Assembly (NCBI GenBank): GCA_016716665.1
Contig: JADJVH010000013.1
Span: 1 to 64,000, forward strand
From: Candidatus Opimibacter iunctus
Lineage (GTDB): Bacteria; Bacteroidota; Bacteroidia; Chitinophagales; Saprospiraceae
DNA: 64,000 bases
Reading direction: 5' to 3'
The notes beneath the pieces were generated by a model. The model was not told the origin of the DNA and ran no database searches. It saw only the letters and a list, made by a program, of their open reading frames with translations. Each line of letters opens with the position of its first letter. Position 1 is the stretch's first letter. Below are positions 51,802 through 60,208 of the stretch, piece after piece. The position numbers and the translations under genes were made by a program.

Positions 51802-52956
51802 TTCAAGCCACGATTGAAAATACTTCCCATCATCAATCGCCAACGCCTGTTCCGTCACCATCAGTGGGGCAAACGTATCAATCATCACCGCCAGTTCCTG
51901 AGTATACTTTTGCCCGATGCTTCTTTCATAAGCACCTGGTGCAGGACCGTGAGGAATACCGGCAGGATGTAGTGTGATATGGCCTTGTTCGATATTGTTG
52001 CGGCTCATAAAATCTCCATCGACATAGTAGAGCACTTCATCTGAATCGATATTGCTGTGGTTGTATGGCGCAGGGATGGCTTTAGGATGATAGTCATAGA
52101 GACGGGGGCAGAATGAACATACTACAAATGCTTTCGTCTCAAATGTCTGGTGCACTGGAGGTGGTTGGTGCACGCGTCCGGTGATGGGTTCGAAATTGTG
52201 GATGGAAAAGGCGTAAGGAAAATTGTATCCATCCCAGCCTACGATATCAAATGGGTGTGTGGCATATACCATTTCGTGGAGGTATCCTTGCTTCTTGATC
52301 TTGATCAGGAAGTCACCTTTCTCATCAAAGGTTTCGAGATGGGAAGGCATCTTGTAATCTCTTTCACAAAAAGGAGAGTGCTCCAGCAATTGGCCAAACC
52401 AGTTGCGATACCGTTTTGGTGTATAGATCGGATGAAAAGATTCTGCATACAGGAGTCTGTTTTCTTCGGTATCAAAATCAATCTGGTAGATCATGCCTCG
52501 CGGGATGACCAGGTAATCACCATATTCGAAAGGGATATTGCCAAGAAATGTCCGTAATGTCCCTGAGCCTCTGTGTACGAAGATCAATTCGTCCGCATCT
52601 GCATTTTTATAGAAGTAGGTGGTCAGTGATTTGGTTGGTGCAGCCAGTCCGACATGGATATCCTTATTGACCAACAATGGATACCTCGATTCGAGCCAAT
52701 CATTGCCTGGCGGCACATTAAAGCCTTGAAGCAGCCGGGCTTTCATATTGTGCTCGACGGCGATCTTAGGCATTACATTTTTTGGTTCGGCTACGCTCCT
52801 GACCTGGGTGGGGCGATGCAGGTGGTAAAGGAGGGACGACATTCCGTCAAACCCCACAGTACCAAAGAGTTGCTCGTAATGAAGGCCACCACCGGGTTTC
52901 TCAAAAACCGTGTGCCTTTTCTGGGGAATGGTCCCGAGTTTATGGTAGATGGGCAT
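51799..52956 (-). CDS. hmgA: Homogentisate 1,2-dioxygenase
   Basis: A 385-aa cupin-type iron dioxygenase opening the homogentisate ring to maleylacetoacetate. PDELIFVHRGSGTLRTFLG-type cupin strands (residues ~130-150), PRGMIYQIDF, then HNFEPITGRVHQPPPVHQTF and VVCSFCPRLYDYHPKAIPAPYNHSNIDSDE-region features (iron site His/Glu/His) and GHITLHPAGIPHGP are all diagnostic. Slightly short of human HGD (445 aa) but usual for the bacterial short form. It is first of the minus-strand set hmgA-fahA-hppD, separated from fahA by the structured 51682 element. Confidence 0.94.
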   Translation of the reverse strand: MPIYHKLGTIPQKRHTVFEKPGGGLHYEQLFGTVGFDGMSSLLYHLHRPTQVRSVAEPKNVMPKIAVEHNMKARLLQGFNVPPGNDWLESRYPLLVNKDIHVGLAAPTKSLTTYFYKNADADELIFVHRGSGTLRTFLGNIPFEYGDYLVIPRGMIYQIDFDTEENRLLYAESFHPIYTPKRYRNWFGQLLEHSPFCERDYKMPSHLETFDEKGDFLIKIKKQGYLHEMVYATHPFDIVGWDGYNFPYAFSIHNFEPITGRVHQPPPVHQTFETKAFVVCSFCPRLYDYHPKAIPAPYNHSNIDSDEVLYYVDGDFMSRNNIEQGHITLHPAGIPHGPAPGAYERSIGQKYTQELAVMIDTFAPLMVTEQALAIDDGKYFQSWLE

Positions 52957-53033
52957 GATTCTTTTTTCTTCAAAAGTAAGGATTTAGGGGGAGAGGTGGG
53001 TAGGTGGCCATTTCAAGATGCGGTTATGGTGTA

Positions 53034-53067
53034 CGTATTTTTACGAAATATATTTCCACGAAATACG
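53034..53067. repeat. 34-bp inverted repeat, copy 1
   Basis: CGTATTT, TTA, then CGAAATATATTTC, then CACG, AAATACG: outer arms CGTATTT/AAATACG around a self-complementary CGAAATATATTTC(G) core. It lies upstream of the secreted protein gene; copies 2 and 3 lie just after it. Confidence 0.75.
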
Positions 53068-53139
53068 AAGGGTGATTGAAATACCTCCTAAGTTGATTAT
53101 CACTTAGTTATCATAATATCCTTTAGTCTCAGTATATTA

Positions 53140-53346
53140 GTGATCATGAGATGCCACCTGCAAAAGATCTTTTTGCCTTTTCTGGCCATGTGTATTACAG
53201 GCATTACTTCAGCCCAATGGACGGATCATTTTGAAGATATCTGCAGCCTCCAGCAATGGAGTGATATCCAGGTCACTGAAGGATGGAATATACAGGCGCT
53301 TGAATTGCATGATATCAGCCTGACCAATCCGGCTACTTTACATTAA
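53140..53346 (+). CDS. Secreted beta-sandwich protein, N-terminal fragment (frameshifted)
   Basis: 68 aa as read: signal peptide (FLPFLAMCITGITSAQ), then WTDHFEDICSLQQWSD, typical of concanavalin-like/LamG-type exported proteins. Near 53310-53335 the reading moves to frame 3, where DQSGYFTLMPYTVTWYADW continues. It is one gene with the next entry. Confidence 0.6.
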   Translation: MIMRCHLQKIFLPFLAMCITGITSAQWTDHFEDICSLQQWSDIQVTEGWNIQALELHDISLTNPATLH

Positions 53347-54446
53347 TGCCCTATACAGTCACATGGTATGCTGACTGGAGAGGCCCACTGTTCTATAGAC
53401 CAGCAAATGGTGATTTTGTACTGACTGGTAATCTCACGGTGACCAATAGAGCTGGAAACGATATCCCCGGTTCATCCTATAGCCTCGGAGGTTTTATGGT
53501 TCGCAATCCTAAGGCACTGACCAATGGCCCGATAGGCTGGGTGCCGGGCCAGGAAGATTATGTCTTTCTCTCCATCGGTAGAGGCGCGACCAATCATCCT
53601 TCATGTCCCGGATGTCCTGCACCACACTTTGAAGTCAAGACTACAGACAATAGTAATTCTGTTTTGAATCTATCTCCGATCAGCTCTACTACCGCTGATA
53701 TCCGAATGGTTAGATTAGATCCTTTTGTATTGGTGCTGTACAGGTTTCCCGCACAATCTTGGGTCGTGCACCGGAGGTATTATCGTCCTGACCTGCAGGA
53801 TACAGTGCAAGTGGGCCTGGTCACCTATACGGATTGGGATAAAGCATCGACGTATGCCAATACCTTTCATAACAGTCATGTCCTCAACGAGGACCTCAAT
53901 CCTGATCCTAGCAATAATCCCGGCCAGCCATTTGCACCTGATATCATATCACGGTATGATTTTCTGCAACTGCAGGCGACCATGATGCCGGTGGAGTGGG
54001 AAGGACTTGATTTGACTAACGCAGGACAGGTCAGTGATGCACAGATTCTGTCTCGCTATGGTTTATCTATCGTCACTCCTAATGCTTCTACATCGCATGT
54101 TTGGTTGGGAAGAGTCAATAACAATTGGAATACTACATCTAACTGGTTGACAGGCACAGCCCCATTGATGGCAGATAGTGTGAGGATTAATTCTTGTGCA
54201 TGTCCATCAGCATCATGTGCTCAGTTAGGCCCGGGGGTCACTTCGATCAGTGGACTTGAACTGTCAGAAGGGGCGGTGCTGACCATCCCGGCTGGTGCTA
54301 CCTTGGAGGTCAATGGGCCATTTAACAATGAGGGATTAGTGATTGTATATGGGCAATTGCAGATCACGCCTGGTGTGTCAGATCAGGCGATCAACAGGGG
54401 GATGTTGGATTGCAGGACGGGAGGGAATATTCTAATAGTTGATTAG
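53346..54446 (+). CDS. Secreted beta-sandwich protein, main fragment
   Basis: A 366-aa frame continuing the signal-bearing fragment. The first ~200 residues look like a concanavalin A-like domain (DFVLTGNLTVTNRAGNDIPG, GGFMVRNPKALTNGP, DIRMVRLDPFVLVLYRF). The last ~110 residues (HVWLGRVNNNWNTTSNWLTG, LELSEGAVLTIPAGATLEV) resemble beta-helical or filament-like repeats. No T9SS sorting tail is visible, so release or another anchor is expected. No enzyme motif recognised. The gene is bracketed by the 34-bp inverted repeat (one copy upstream, two downstream). Confidence 0.7.
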   Translation: MPYTVTWYADWRGPLFYRPANGDFVLTGNLTVTNRAGNDIPGSSYSLGGFMVRNPKALTNGPIGWVPGQEDYVFLSIGRGATNHPSCPGCPAPHFEVKTTDNSNSVLNLSPISSTTADIRMVRLDPFVLVLYRFPAQSWVVHRRYYRPDLQDTVQVGLVTYTDWDKASTYANTFHNSHVLNEDLNPDPSNNPGQPFAPDIISRYDFLQLQATMMPVEWEGLDLTNAGQVSDAQILSRYGLSIVTPNASTSHVWLGRVNNNWNTTSNWLTGTAPLMADSVRINSCACPSASCAQLGPGVTSISGLELSEGAVLTIPAGATLEVNGPFNNEGLVIVYGQLQITPGVSDQAINRGMLDCRTGGNILIVD

Positions 54447-54495
54447 GAATAGGAAGTTAGGGTAGGGCCAGGTCTTATATTCCAGATTGAGTGTT

Positions 54496-54585
54496 CGTAT
54501 TTTTACGAAATATATATCGCCGAAATACCGAAAGTAAGACCGTTTTCCGGACGTATTTTTACGAAATATATTTCGCCGAAATACG
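54496..54585. repeat. 34-bp inverted repeat, copies 2 and 3
   Basis: Copy 2 at 54496-54530 (one change in the core: TATATATCG) and copy 3 at 54552-54585, both CGTATTTTTACGAAATAT-type with AAATAC(C)G ends, 21 bp apart, between the secreted gene and the DUF2490 gene. Frames across them give only spurious FLRNIYRRNTE-type peptides. Confidence 0.75.
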
Positions 54586-54604
54586 AGTGTCGTGGCACCT
54601 CCTA

Positions 54605-55321
54605 TCAATCTTTTTTAAACACCCCAAGCGTATGATGCAACGCCACCCTGATAATATCCCGGTTATAAAACACATCCCCTGCTGTAGTCTGCTGAAACCA
54701 ATTGATATACATCAGTTCAAATCCTATGTTGTTGACTGGCGAATACATAGCTGATATACCATATCGGTTCTGGTCAAAGACATTGTAGGTGACTTTATTA
54801 CTGACATTGATATGGATTTCATCAAAGGCAAGGAAGCTGAATTTTTCTGACAGTTCATACTCCAGCTCAAGCTTATACCGTATGCGCACAGTCCCGAAGG
54901 TATAGGTGTCATCCGCTTCCTGAAAATACCGGAGTTCCGTCCAGTACCGGTGATGTAAATGGAATTGGTCACTGAGCTTTTGCAAGTGGGCTACCTCAAA
55001 GGAAGGCCTCAATTCACCCCTGATCGTATAGTCTGCGATCTCAGGATCCTGGGGCAACGAATGCCTGAAATAAGAAAATCCCAGGGCAACATCCCAGCCA
55101 TTGCCCAGGTTACGCTGGAGATGTGTTCTGGTTAAAAACTGAGATTGACGGGCCGGGTTGACAAAATTGCGGAAATCAATTTCCTCCCTGATCTGCCAGC
55201 GGTCACCGATAGGTATTTTCAGGTAGTATTTGTACCAGATCTGTTGCTGGTCAATAACCTGCTTTTGGCCCCACAACAAGCCTGCTACAAGGATTAATGA
55301 CAACGTAAGAAATGGCTTCAT
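54605..55321 (-). CDS. DUF2490 family outer-membrane beta-barrel protein
   Basis: About 238 aa from the ATG at 55321, chosen because MKPFLTLSLILVAGLLWGQ is a signal peptide; the frame stays open to 55390. The mature part alternates polar and aromatic residues: WYKYYLKIPIGDRWQIREEI, WDVALGFSYFRHS, HHRYWTELRYFQEAD, IGFELMYINWFQQT. The pattern and size fit DUF2490, a Bacteroidota outer-membrane family without known function. Divergent from tag. Confidence 0.8.
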   Translation of the reverse strand: MKPFLTLSLILVAGLLWGQKQVIDQQQIWYKYYLKIPIGDRWQIREEIDFRNFVNPARQSQFLTRTHLQRNLGNGWDVALGFSYFRHSLPQDPEIADYTIRGELRPSFEVAHLQKLSDQFHLHHRYWTELRYFQEADDTYTFGTVRIRYKLELEYELSEKFSFLAFDEIHINVSNKVTYNVFDQNRYGISAMYSPVNNIGFELMYINWFQQTTAGDVFYNRDIIRVALHHTLGVFKKD

Positions 55322-55383
55322 ATAGATGATATATTTACCAATCATTATGTAAAGTTTAAAATTATTTACTAATTCTATAGAGT

Positions 55384-55989
55384 ATGTCAAAAATTAAAGA
55401 AGTTTCCCGCTGCCACTGGTGCGGTACTGACCCCCTCTATGTCAGTTATCATGACAATGTATGGGGTGTCCCCGAATATGACAGTAAGGCATTGTTCGCC
55501 AAACTTATCCTCGACGGGGCACAGGCCGGCCTGAGCTGGATCACGATCCTCCGACGCCAGGAAGGCTATATGGCTGTCTTCGACAATCTGGATCCTGACA
55601 AGGTAGCCCGCTATACAGATAAGAAACTCGAAAGGATACTCCTCGATGACCGCATCATCCGCAACCGCCTCAAGGTATACTCTGCACGCTCCAATGCACA
55701 AGCTTATCTTAATCTGCAGGATCAGGGCTTAGACTTCAGCCAACATCTCTGGTCATTTGTAGATGGCAAGCCCATCGTCAACAAGCTCAGAGGAATCAGC
55801 GATTTTCAAGCGACATCACCTATCAGCGACGCTATGAGCAAAGACCTGAAAAAACGCGGTTTCAAATTCGTGGGCTCCACCATCATTTATGCCTTTATGC
55901 AAGCTGTCGGGATGTACAATGACCATGTTGTCTCCTGCTTTCGTCACGATGAAGTAAAAAATGCAAAGGGCAGAGGGCATAGAGCATAG
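55384..55989 (+). CDS. tag: DNA-3-methyladenine glycosylase I
   Basis: A 201-aa base-excision repair enzyme removing 3-methyladenine. RCHWCGTDPLYVSYHDNVWG at the N-terminus and YNDHVVSCFRH at the C-terminus give the Cys/His zinc-snap ligands. LILDGAQAGLSWITILRR with Glu/Asp neighbours and the conserved aromatic GFKFVGSTIIYAFMQAVG are Tag signatures. Length as usual (~187), with a few extra C-terminal residues (KGRGHRA) read from the adjacent heptamer repeat, so the natural end may be shifted. Confidence 0.95.
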   Translation: MSKIKEVSRCHWCGTDPLYVSYHDNVWGVPEYDSKALFAKLILDGAQAGLSWITILRRQEGYMAVFDNLDPDKVARYTDKKLERILLDDRIIRNRLKVYSARSNAQAYLNLQDQGLDFSQHLWSFVDGKPIVNKLRGISDFQATSPISDAMSKDLKKRGFKFVGSTIIYAFMQAVGMYNDHVVSCFRHDEVKNAKGRGHRA

Positions 55990-56245
55990 TGCGCATAGAG
56001 CAAAAGGCAGAGAGCATTATTTTTTGGTTCAAGAAAACCAAAGTTAGGCGTCAGTTGAACTTACGTCTACCTACGCTTGATCATAGAAATTAAACTCCAA
56101 GGTAAAAACATGTAAGCCGTCTGCGAGGGCGGGCACCCCAGCCGTTGCAGACGGCCCTATGCCCTAAGGGGCTCTCTGCCCTTTGCCCTATGCACTCTGC
56201 ACTCTGCCCTATGCACTATGCTCTTTGCACTATGCTCTATGCTTT
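55965..56245. repeat. Structured intergenic block with complementary heptamer arrays around a hairpin
   Basis: Left array (GCAAAGGGCAGAGGGCATAG-like heptamers, 55967-56019) is complementary in kind to the right array (CCCTATG/CTCTGCC/CACTATG heptamers, 56157-56242). Between them lie GGTTCAAGAAAACC and a 9-bp perfect stem GCCGTCTGC/GCAGACGGC (56116-56124, 56147-56155). No gene seen. It lies between tag and metG. Confidence 0.65.
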
Positions 56246-56277
56246 TTTCCTACCTTCGCCCTTCGATTACACAAGTT

Positions 56278-57468
56278 ATGATCCATCCCCCCCAGCGATA
56301 TATCGTGACATCGGCATTGCCATATGCCAATGGCCCACTCCATATAGGACATCTCACCGGTGCTTATCTCCCTGCTGATATTTTCGTCAGGATGCTGCGT
56401 ATGCTCGATAATGATGTGGCTTTTATATGCGGCTCTGACGAACACGGCGCAGCAATCACCATCCGGGCCCTGAAGGATAACAGCACCCCTCAGGCCATTA
56501 TCGATAAGTACCATGCACTCTTCCAGGAGACGTTTCTGAAAGCCGGCATCTCATTCGATATCTATCACCGTACCTCCTCACCACTGCACCACGAGACCGC
56601 CCAGGAATTTTTCAGATCACTGTATGCCCAGGGCCAGTTTGTAGAAGAAGAGTCCGAACAATATTATGACCAGGAAGCCGGCAAATTCCTCGCCGATCGC
56701 TATATCAAGGGCACCTGCCCAAAGTGCAGCAACCCCGATGCATACGGAGACCAATGCGAACGCTGCGGTTCATCCCTCAGCCCACTCGAACTGATCAACC
56801 CCGTATCCACGATCACAGGGACTAAGCCAGAATTGCGAAAGACCAAACACTGGTATTTGCCTCTTGATAAATACGAATCCTGGTTGCGCACCTGGGTCGA
56901 AACCGGCGTCCTCGACGGCGTAGAACACCACGACCCTGCAGATTGGAAAACACACGTGATCGGCCAGTGCAAATCATGGCTCGATGGCGGATTACAACCC
57001 CGCGCCATGACCCGCGATCTCGATTGGGGAGTTGATGTGCCACAGGAAATTCCAGGATCCGCCGGCAAGAAATTATATGTGTGGATGGATGCACCCATCG
57101 GCTATGTCTCTGCTACAAAGCAATGGGCTGCCGACAATGGAAAGGACTGGAAAGCGTATTGGCAAGACCCTGAGTCTTCGCTCATCCATTTTATCGGCAA
57201 AGACAACATCGTCTTCCATTGCCTGATCTTCCCGGCGATACTCAAAGCACATGGGCAGTATAATCTACCTGTAAATGTTCCGGCCAATCAGTTTCTGAAT
57301 CTCGAAGAACAAAAGATATCTACTTCGCGCAACTGGGCGATCTGGGTACATGAGTTCCTCAATGAGAATCCGGATCAGACAGATGCATTGCGATATGTCC
57401 TGACGTACTCACCCATAAGTTTTGCGATGGCAAGGTGCCTGAGTTTGATGAGGATACACCGATCGTAG
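56278..57468 (+). CDS. metG: Methionine-tRNA ligase, N-terminal catalytic part (split)
   Basis: The start at 56278 is chosen because MIHPPQRYIVTSALPYANGP is the family N-terminus; upstream residues are repeat-derived. HIGHLTGAYLPAD is the HIGH site, CPKCSNPDAYGDQCERCG the zinc knuckle, DGGLQPRAMTRDLDWGV and FIGKDNIVFHCLIFP the active-site wall, and KISTSRNWAIWVHE the KMSKS equivalent usual for Bacteroidota. After LRYVLT the frame is lost: residues up to 57468 are out of frame, and ~36 aa expected between RYVLT and VLTHKF are absent. It charges tRNA-Met and is normally essential. Confidence 0.85.
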   Translation: MIHPPQRYIVTSALPYANGPLHIGHLTGAYLPADIFVRMLRMLDNDVAFICGSDEHGAAITIRALKDNSTPQAIIDKYHALFQETFLKAGISFDIYHRTSSPLHHETAQEFFRSLYAQGQFVEEESEQYYDQEAGKFLADRYIKGTCPKCSNPDAYGDQCERCGSSLSPLELINPVSTITGTKPELRKTKHWYLPLDKYESWLRTWVETGVLDGVEHHDPADWKTHVIGQCKSWLDGGLQPRAMTRDLDWGVDVPQEIPGSAGKKLYVWMDAPIGYVSATKQWAADNGKDWKAYWQDPESSLIHFIGKDNIVFHCLIFPAILKAHGQYNLPVNVPANQFLNLEEQKISTSRNWAIWVHEFLNENPDQTDALRYVLTYSPISFAMARCLSLMRIHRS

Positions 57469-58322
57469 GTACCAGGGGTGATGATGAAGCTTCATGGCAT
57501 GAAGTTGAAATGATGGACCTGTTTGACCGCATGTGGAATGTACAGGATGCCATTTCAAAATATGATTTCAGGGCTGGACTCAAGGCAATGCTGGACATTG
57601 CATCTGCAGGTAATCAACTCCTGCAGTTCAATGAGCCATGGAAAGCACATAAGGAGGATCCTGAAAGCGTAGTCGTCGTGCTCAACCTATGCATTCAATA
57701 CCTTGGGGCATTGAGCTATGCTATGCATCCATTTATGCCTGGCGCATCAGCACGTTTGAGGAAATTACTTGCACTCAATCCGATCATCGAACAAGGCTCA
57801 TGGGTGACTACCCTTGATGCACTATCGATGGGCGAAAAATTGATTCCCGAAGGACATACGATCAATCAGCCGGAACATCTCTTCAGCAGGATCGAAGATG
57901 AGTGGATCCAACTGCAGATTGCAAAGCTGCATGAAATGTCTGCTGCAGCGGTTATAGCAACAGCAGAAGCTGTCGAGGCTGCTCCTGTAGTAGAAAAGCC
58001 TGCTGTATCGTATGATGATTTTGCAAAACTGGACATCCGCACGGCTAGAATACTAGCCGCAGAAAGCGTACCTAAAGCAGATAAGCTACTCAAACTCACA
58101 CTGGATGTCAATGGAGTGCAGCGCACCGTAGTGAGCGGCATTGCTAAACACTATAAGCCTGAAGATTTGCCTGGCAAGCATGTGGTTATCCTCGCAAACC
58201 TGGAACCGCGTAAAATACGCGGAGTAGAATCGCAGGGGATGATCCTGATGGCTGAATCAGGCGATGGCCAGCTTCATTTTGTGCAGGCTGCTACAGATGA
58301 AAGCGGTCTGGCTATCAGCTAA
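57435..58322 (+). CDS. metG: Methionine-tRNA ligase, C-terminal part (anticodon-binding and tRNA-binding domains)
   Basis: A 295-aa frame. The authentic reading begins before the ATG with VLTHKFCDGKVPEFDED (from ~57405). It holds the helical anticodon-binding domain (MDLFDRMWNVQDAISKYDFR, LQFNEPWKAHKEDPE) and the C-terminal EMAP/Trbp111-like tRNA-binding domain (DDFAKLDIRTARILAAE, NLEPRKIRGVESQGMILMA). With the preceding entry it makes one gene with a small internal deletion plus frameshift. Confidence 0.85.
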   Translation: MPEFDEDTPIVGTRGDDEASWHEVEMMDLFDRMWNVQDAISKYDFRAGLKAMLDIASAGNQLLQFNEPWKAHKEDPESVVVVLNLCIQYLGALSYAMHPFMPGASARLRKLLALNPIIEQGSWVTTLDALSMGEKLIPEGHTINQPEHLFSRIEDEWIQLQIAKLHEMSAAAVIATAEAVEAAPVVEKPAVSYDDFAKLDIRTARILAAESVPKADKLLKLTLDVNGVQRTVVSGIAKHYKPEDLPGKHVVILANLEPRKIRGVESQGMILMAESGDGQLHFVQAATDESGLAIS

Positions 58323-58338
58323 TTCTACCCTAAGGCCA

Positions 58339-58346
58339 TATCTTTA
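58339..58346 (+). promoter_or_regulatory. -7-like box TATCTTTA before lnt
   Basis: TATCTTTA, 7 nt before the ATG at 58354, in the 31-bp gap after metG. Same sequence and distance class as other boxes in the window. Confidence 0.35.
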
Positions 58347-58353
58347 GCCATCG

Positions 58354-60138
58354 ATGAATACAGAGGAAACAATAAAGAATGGCAAACCCTGGGGCAGGAT
58401 TGCTGCCATAGCCCTGCTGGTGATCGCAGGTAGCTATGCCGCATGGAAAATGCTCCATCTCCCTCTCTGGGCATGGTGGCCTTTGTTACTCGTACTTTCC
58501 TTTTGGCTGGCGGCTGTATTGTTGTTTTTTCCTGCTGATCCTATAGAACGAAAATGGCTGGGGTTGTCTACACTCTCCGGTATCCTGCTTGGTTTGGGTT
58601 TCCCTCCGTCACCACTCACATGGATAGTGATCTTCGCATGGGTACCATTGTTACTCATGGAAAATGGAATCTATCAGCGCAACCAAAAAGTGCGTCCGGG
58701 AAAAGTCTGGCTCTATTCGTTTCATGCATTTGTCCTGTGGAATGTCATTGCTACGTTCTGGGTGATGAACACTGCACTTGTAGCAGGCATAGTAGCCAAT
58801 TTTCTCAATGCTGCTATTATGGCGACAGTCATAGTCATCATCCATGTGATCCGCCATCAGTTGCATCCAAGGTGGTCTATACTGGTCTTCATCTCATTCT
58901 GGATCTCATTCGAATACCTCCATCACTTTTGGGATATCTCATGGCCATGGCTGACAATGGGCAATGCCCTTGCCGAGTACCCATGGGCCATTCAATGGTA
59001 TGAATACACCGGAGCTTTCGGCGGTTCTTTATGGGTATTGGTAGTCAACTATGCTACTTATCGGCTATATAGAGATGGAGCGTATAAAAAGCTGCTACCA
59101 ACTGGTTTTGTCACAAGCCTGATAGTGGTTCCGCTCATGGTTTCTTTATGGATATGGTTTACGATCACACCTTCTGCTGCAAAGCCTGTTGGAGTTACTG
59201 TCGTGCAGCCCAATTTCGAACCCCACTATGAGAAGTTCGATCTTCCACAGCGCGATCAATCTATGCGGTTTCTCAAGTTGTCTTTCGATCATATCGACAG
59301 CACAACACGATATCTGGTCTTTCCGGAAACCAGTTTTGAAGGCATACGACTCAATACCTTCAGGGAAAATCCTGAGATCAGGTTGTTCCAGGGCGTGGTG
59401 GATTCTTTTCCAGACCTGCGATTGGTCACCGGGATTTCATCTTTCAGGGTACTGGACAAGGATCAATTGAAGGATGTCAATTACCGCACGCATATCGACA
59501 ACAGAGGCGATACGACCTTGTGGGATATCCAGAATTCCGCGGTGCAAATGACTTCAGGAGAGGATGAGTACCAGGTGTATTTTAAATCAAAACTGGTGCC
59601 TGGACCTGAAATGTTTCCCTTCAAGGACTTTCTCTTTTTTCTCAAACCCATCATAGACAAGCTTGGGGGTACCTACGAAGGGCATACCAAGCAAGCCGAA
59701 CGCAGTGTATTTACAGGTGGGCCGTTGCAGGTGGCCCCAATCATTTGCTATGAATCAATCTACGGTGACTTTGTCGGCGGATATGTGCGCAAAGGAGCTA
59801 CAGCTTTGTTTATTGTCACCAATGATGGATGGTGGGATCTGACACCAGGTCACATACAACATCTCAAGATCGGAGCGATGCGGGCTATTGAGCACCGCCG
59901 GCCGATTGCACGGAGTGCGAATACCGGCATTTCCTGCTTCATTGATATCAGGGGACGTATCCTTCAGCCCACTAAGTATGGCGTGGCAACAGCCGTCATG
60001 GGTGAAGTCATTCCGGAGACAAGGATCACTTTTTATACAAGGTGGGGTGATCTCATCGCTAAATTTTTAGTGCTGGCGTGCATCAGCTTATTCCTGGTCA
60101 CGATTTTCACTTTCGGGTTTAGAAAGTTTAAGTTCTAA
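58354..60138 (+). CDS. lnt: Apolipoprotein N-acyltransferase
   Basis: A 594-aa inner-membrane enzyme that adds the third acyl chain to lipoproteins. Six to eight N-terminal membrane helices (residues ~10-260), then a nitrilase-type periplasmic domain: VVQPNFEPHYEKF, LVFPETSFEG (catalytic Glu), YFKSKLVPGPEMFPF (candidate Lys) and VAPIICYESIYGDFVGG (nucleophile Cys), followed by FIVTNDGWWDLTPGHIQHL and the RPIARSANTGISCFID stretch. A final C-terminal membrane helix (FLVLACISLFLVTIF). Longer than E. coli Lnt (512 aa), as usual in Bacteroidota. Confidence 0.93.
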   Translation: MNTEETIKNGKPWGRIAAIALLVIAGSYAAWKMLHLPLWAWWPLLLVLSFWLAAVLLFFPADPIERKWLGLSTLSGILLGLGFPPSPLTWIVIFAWVPLLLMENGIYQRNQKVRPGKVWLYSFHAFVLWNVIATFWVMNTALVAGIVANFLNAAIMATVIVIIHVIRHQLHPRWSILVFISFWISFEYLHHFWDISWPWLTMGNALAEYPWAIQWYEYTGAFGGSLWVLVVNYATYRLYRDGAYKKLLPTGFVTSLIVVPLMVSLWIWFTITPSAAKPVGVTVVQPNFEPHYEKFDLPQRDQSMRFLKLSFDHIDSTTRYLVFPETSFEGIRLNTFRENPEIRLFQGVVDSFPDLRLVTGISSFRVLDKDQLKDVNYRTHIDNRGDTTLWDIQNSAVQMTSGEDEYQVYFKSKLVPGPEMFPFKDFLFFLKPIIDKLGGTYEGHTKQAERSVFTGGPLQVAPIICYESIYGDFVGGYVRKGATALFIVTNDGWWDLTPGHIQHLKIGAMRAIEHRRPIARSANTGISCFIDIRGRILQPTKYGVATAVMGEVIPETRITFYTRWGDLIAKFLVLACISLFLVTIFTFGFRKFKF

Positions 60139-60176
60139 GCTTCTTCCGCTGAGTTTCTATATTCTCCGGTTGTGCT

Positions 60177-60184
60177 TATCTTTA
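60177..60184 (+). promoter_or_regulatory. -7-like box TATCTTTA before the small membrane protein gene
   Basis: TATCTTTA, 24 nt before the ATG at 60209. No convincing -33 element. Confidence 0.3.
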
Positions 60185-60208
60185 TTCACCACTTAAATCT
60201 CACCCACC

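Noticed and set aside
53034..54585. Integron attC-type gene cassette
   Set aside because: The repeats are near-perfect palindromes of 34 bp without the R/L box layout, and no integrase is in the window.
54491..54754. 87-aa frame (FLRNIYRRNTE...)
   Set aside because: Its start is translated 34-bp inverted repeat and its rest is antisense to the DUF2490 gene.
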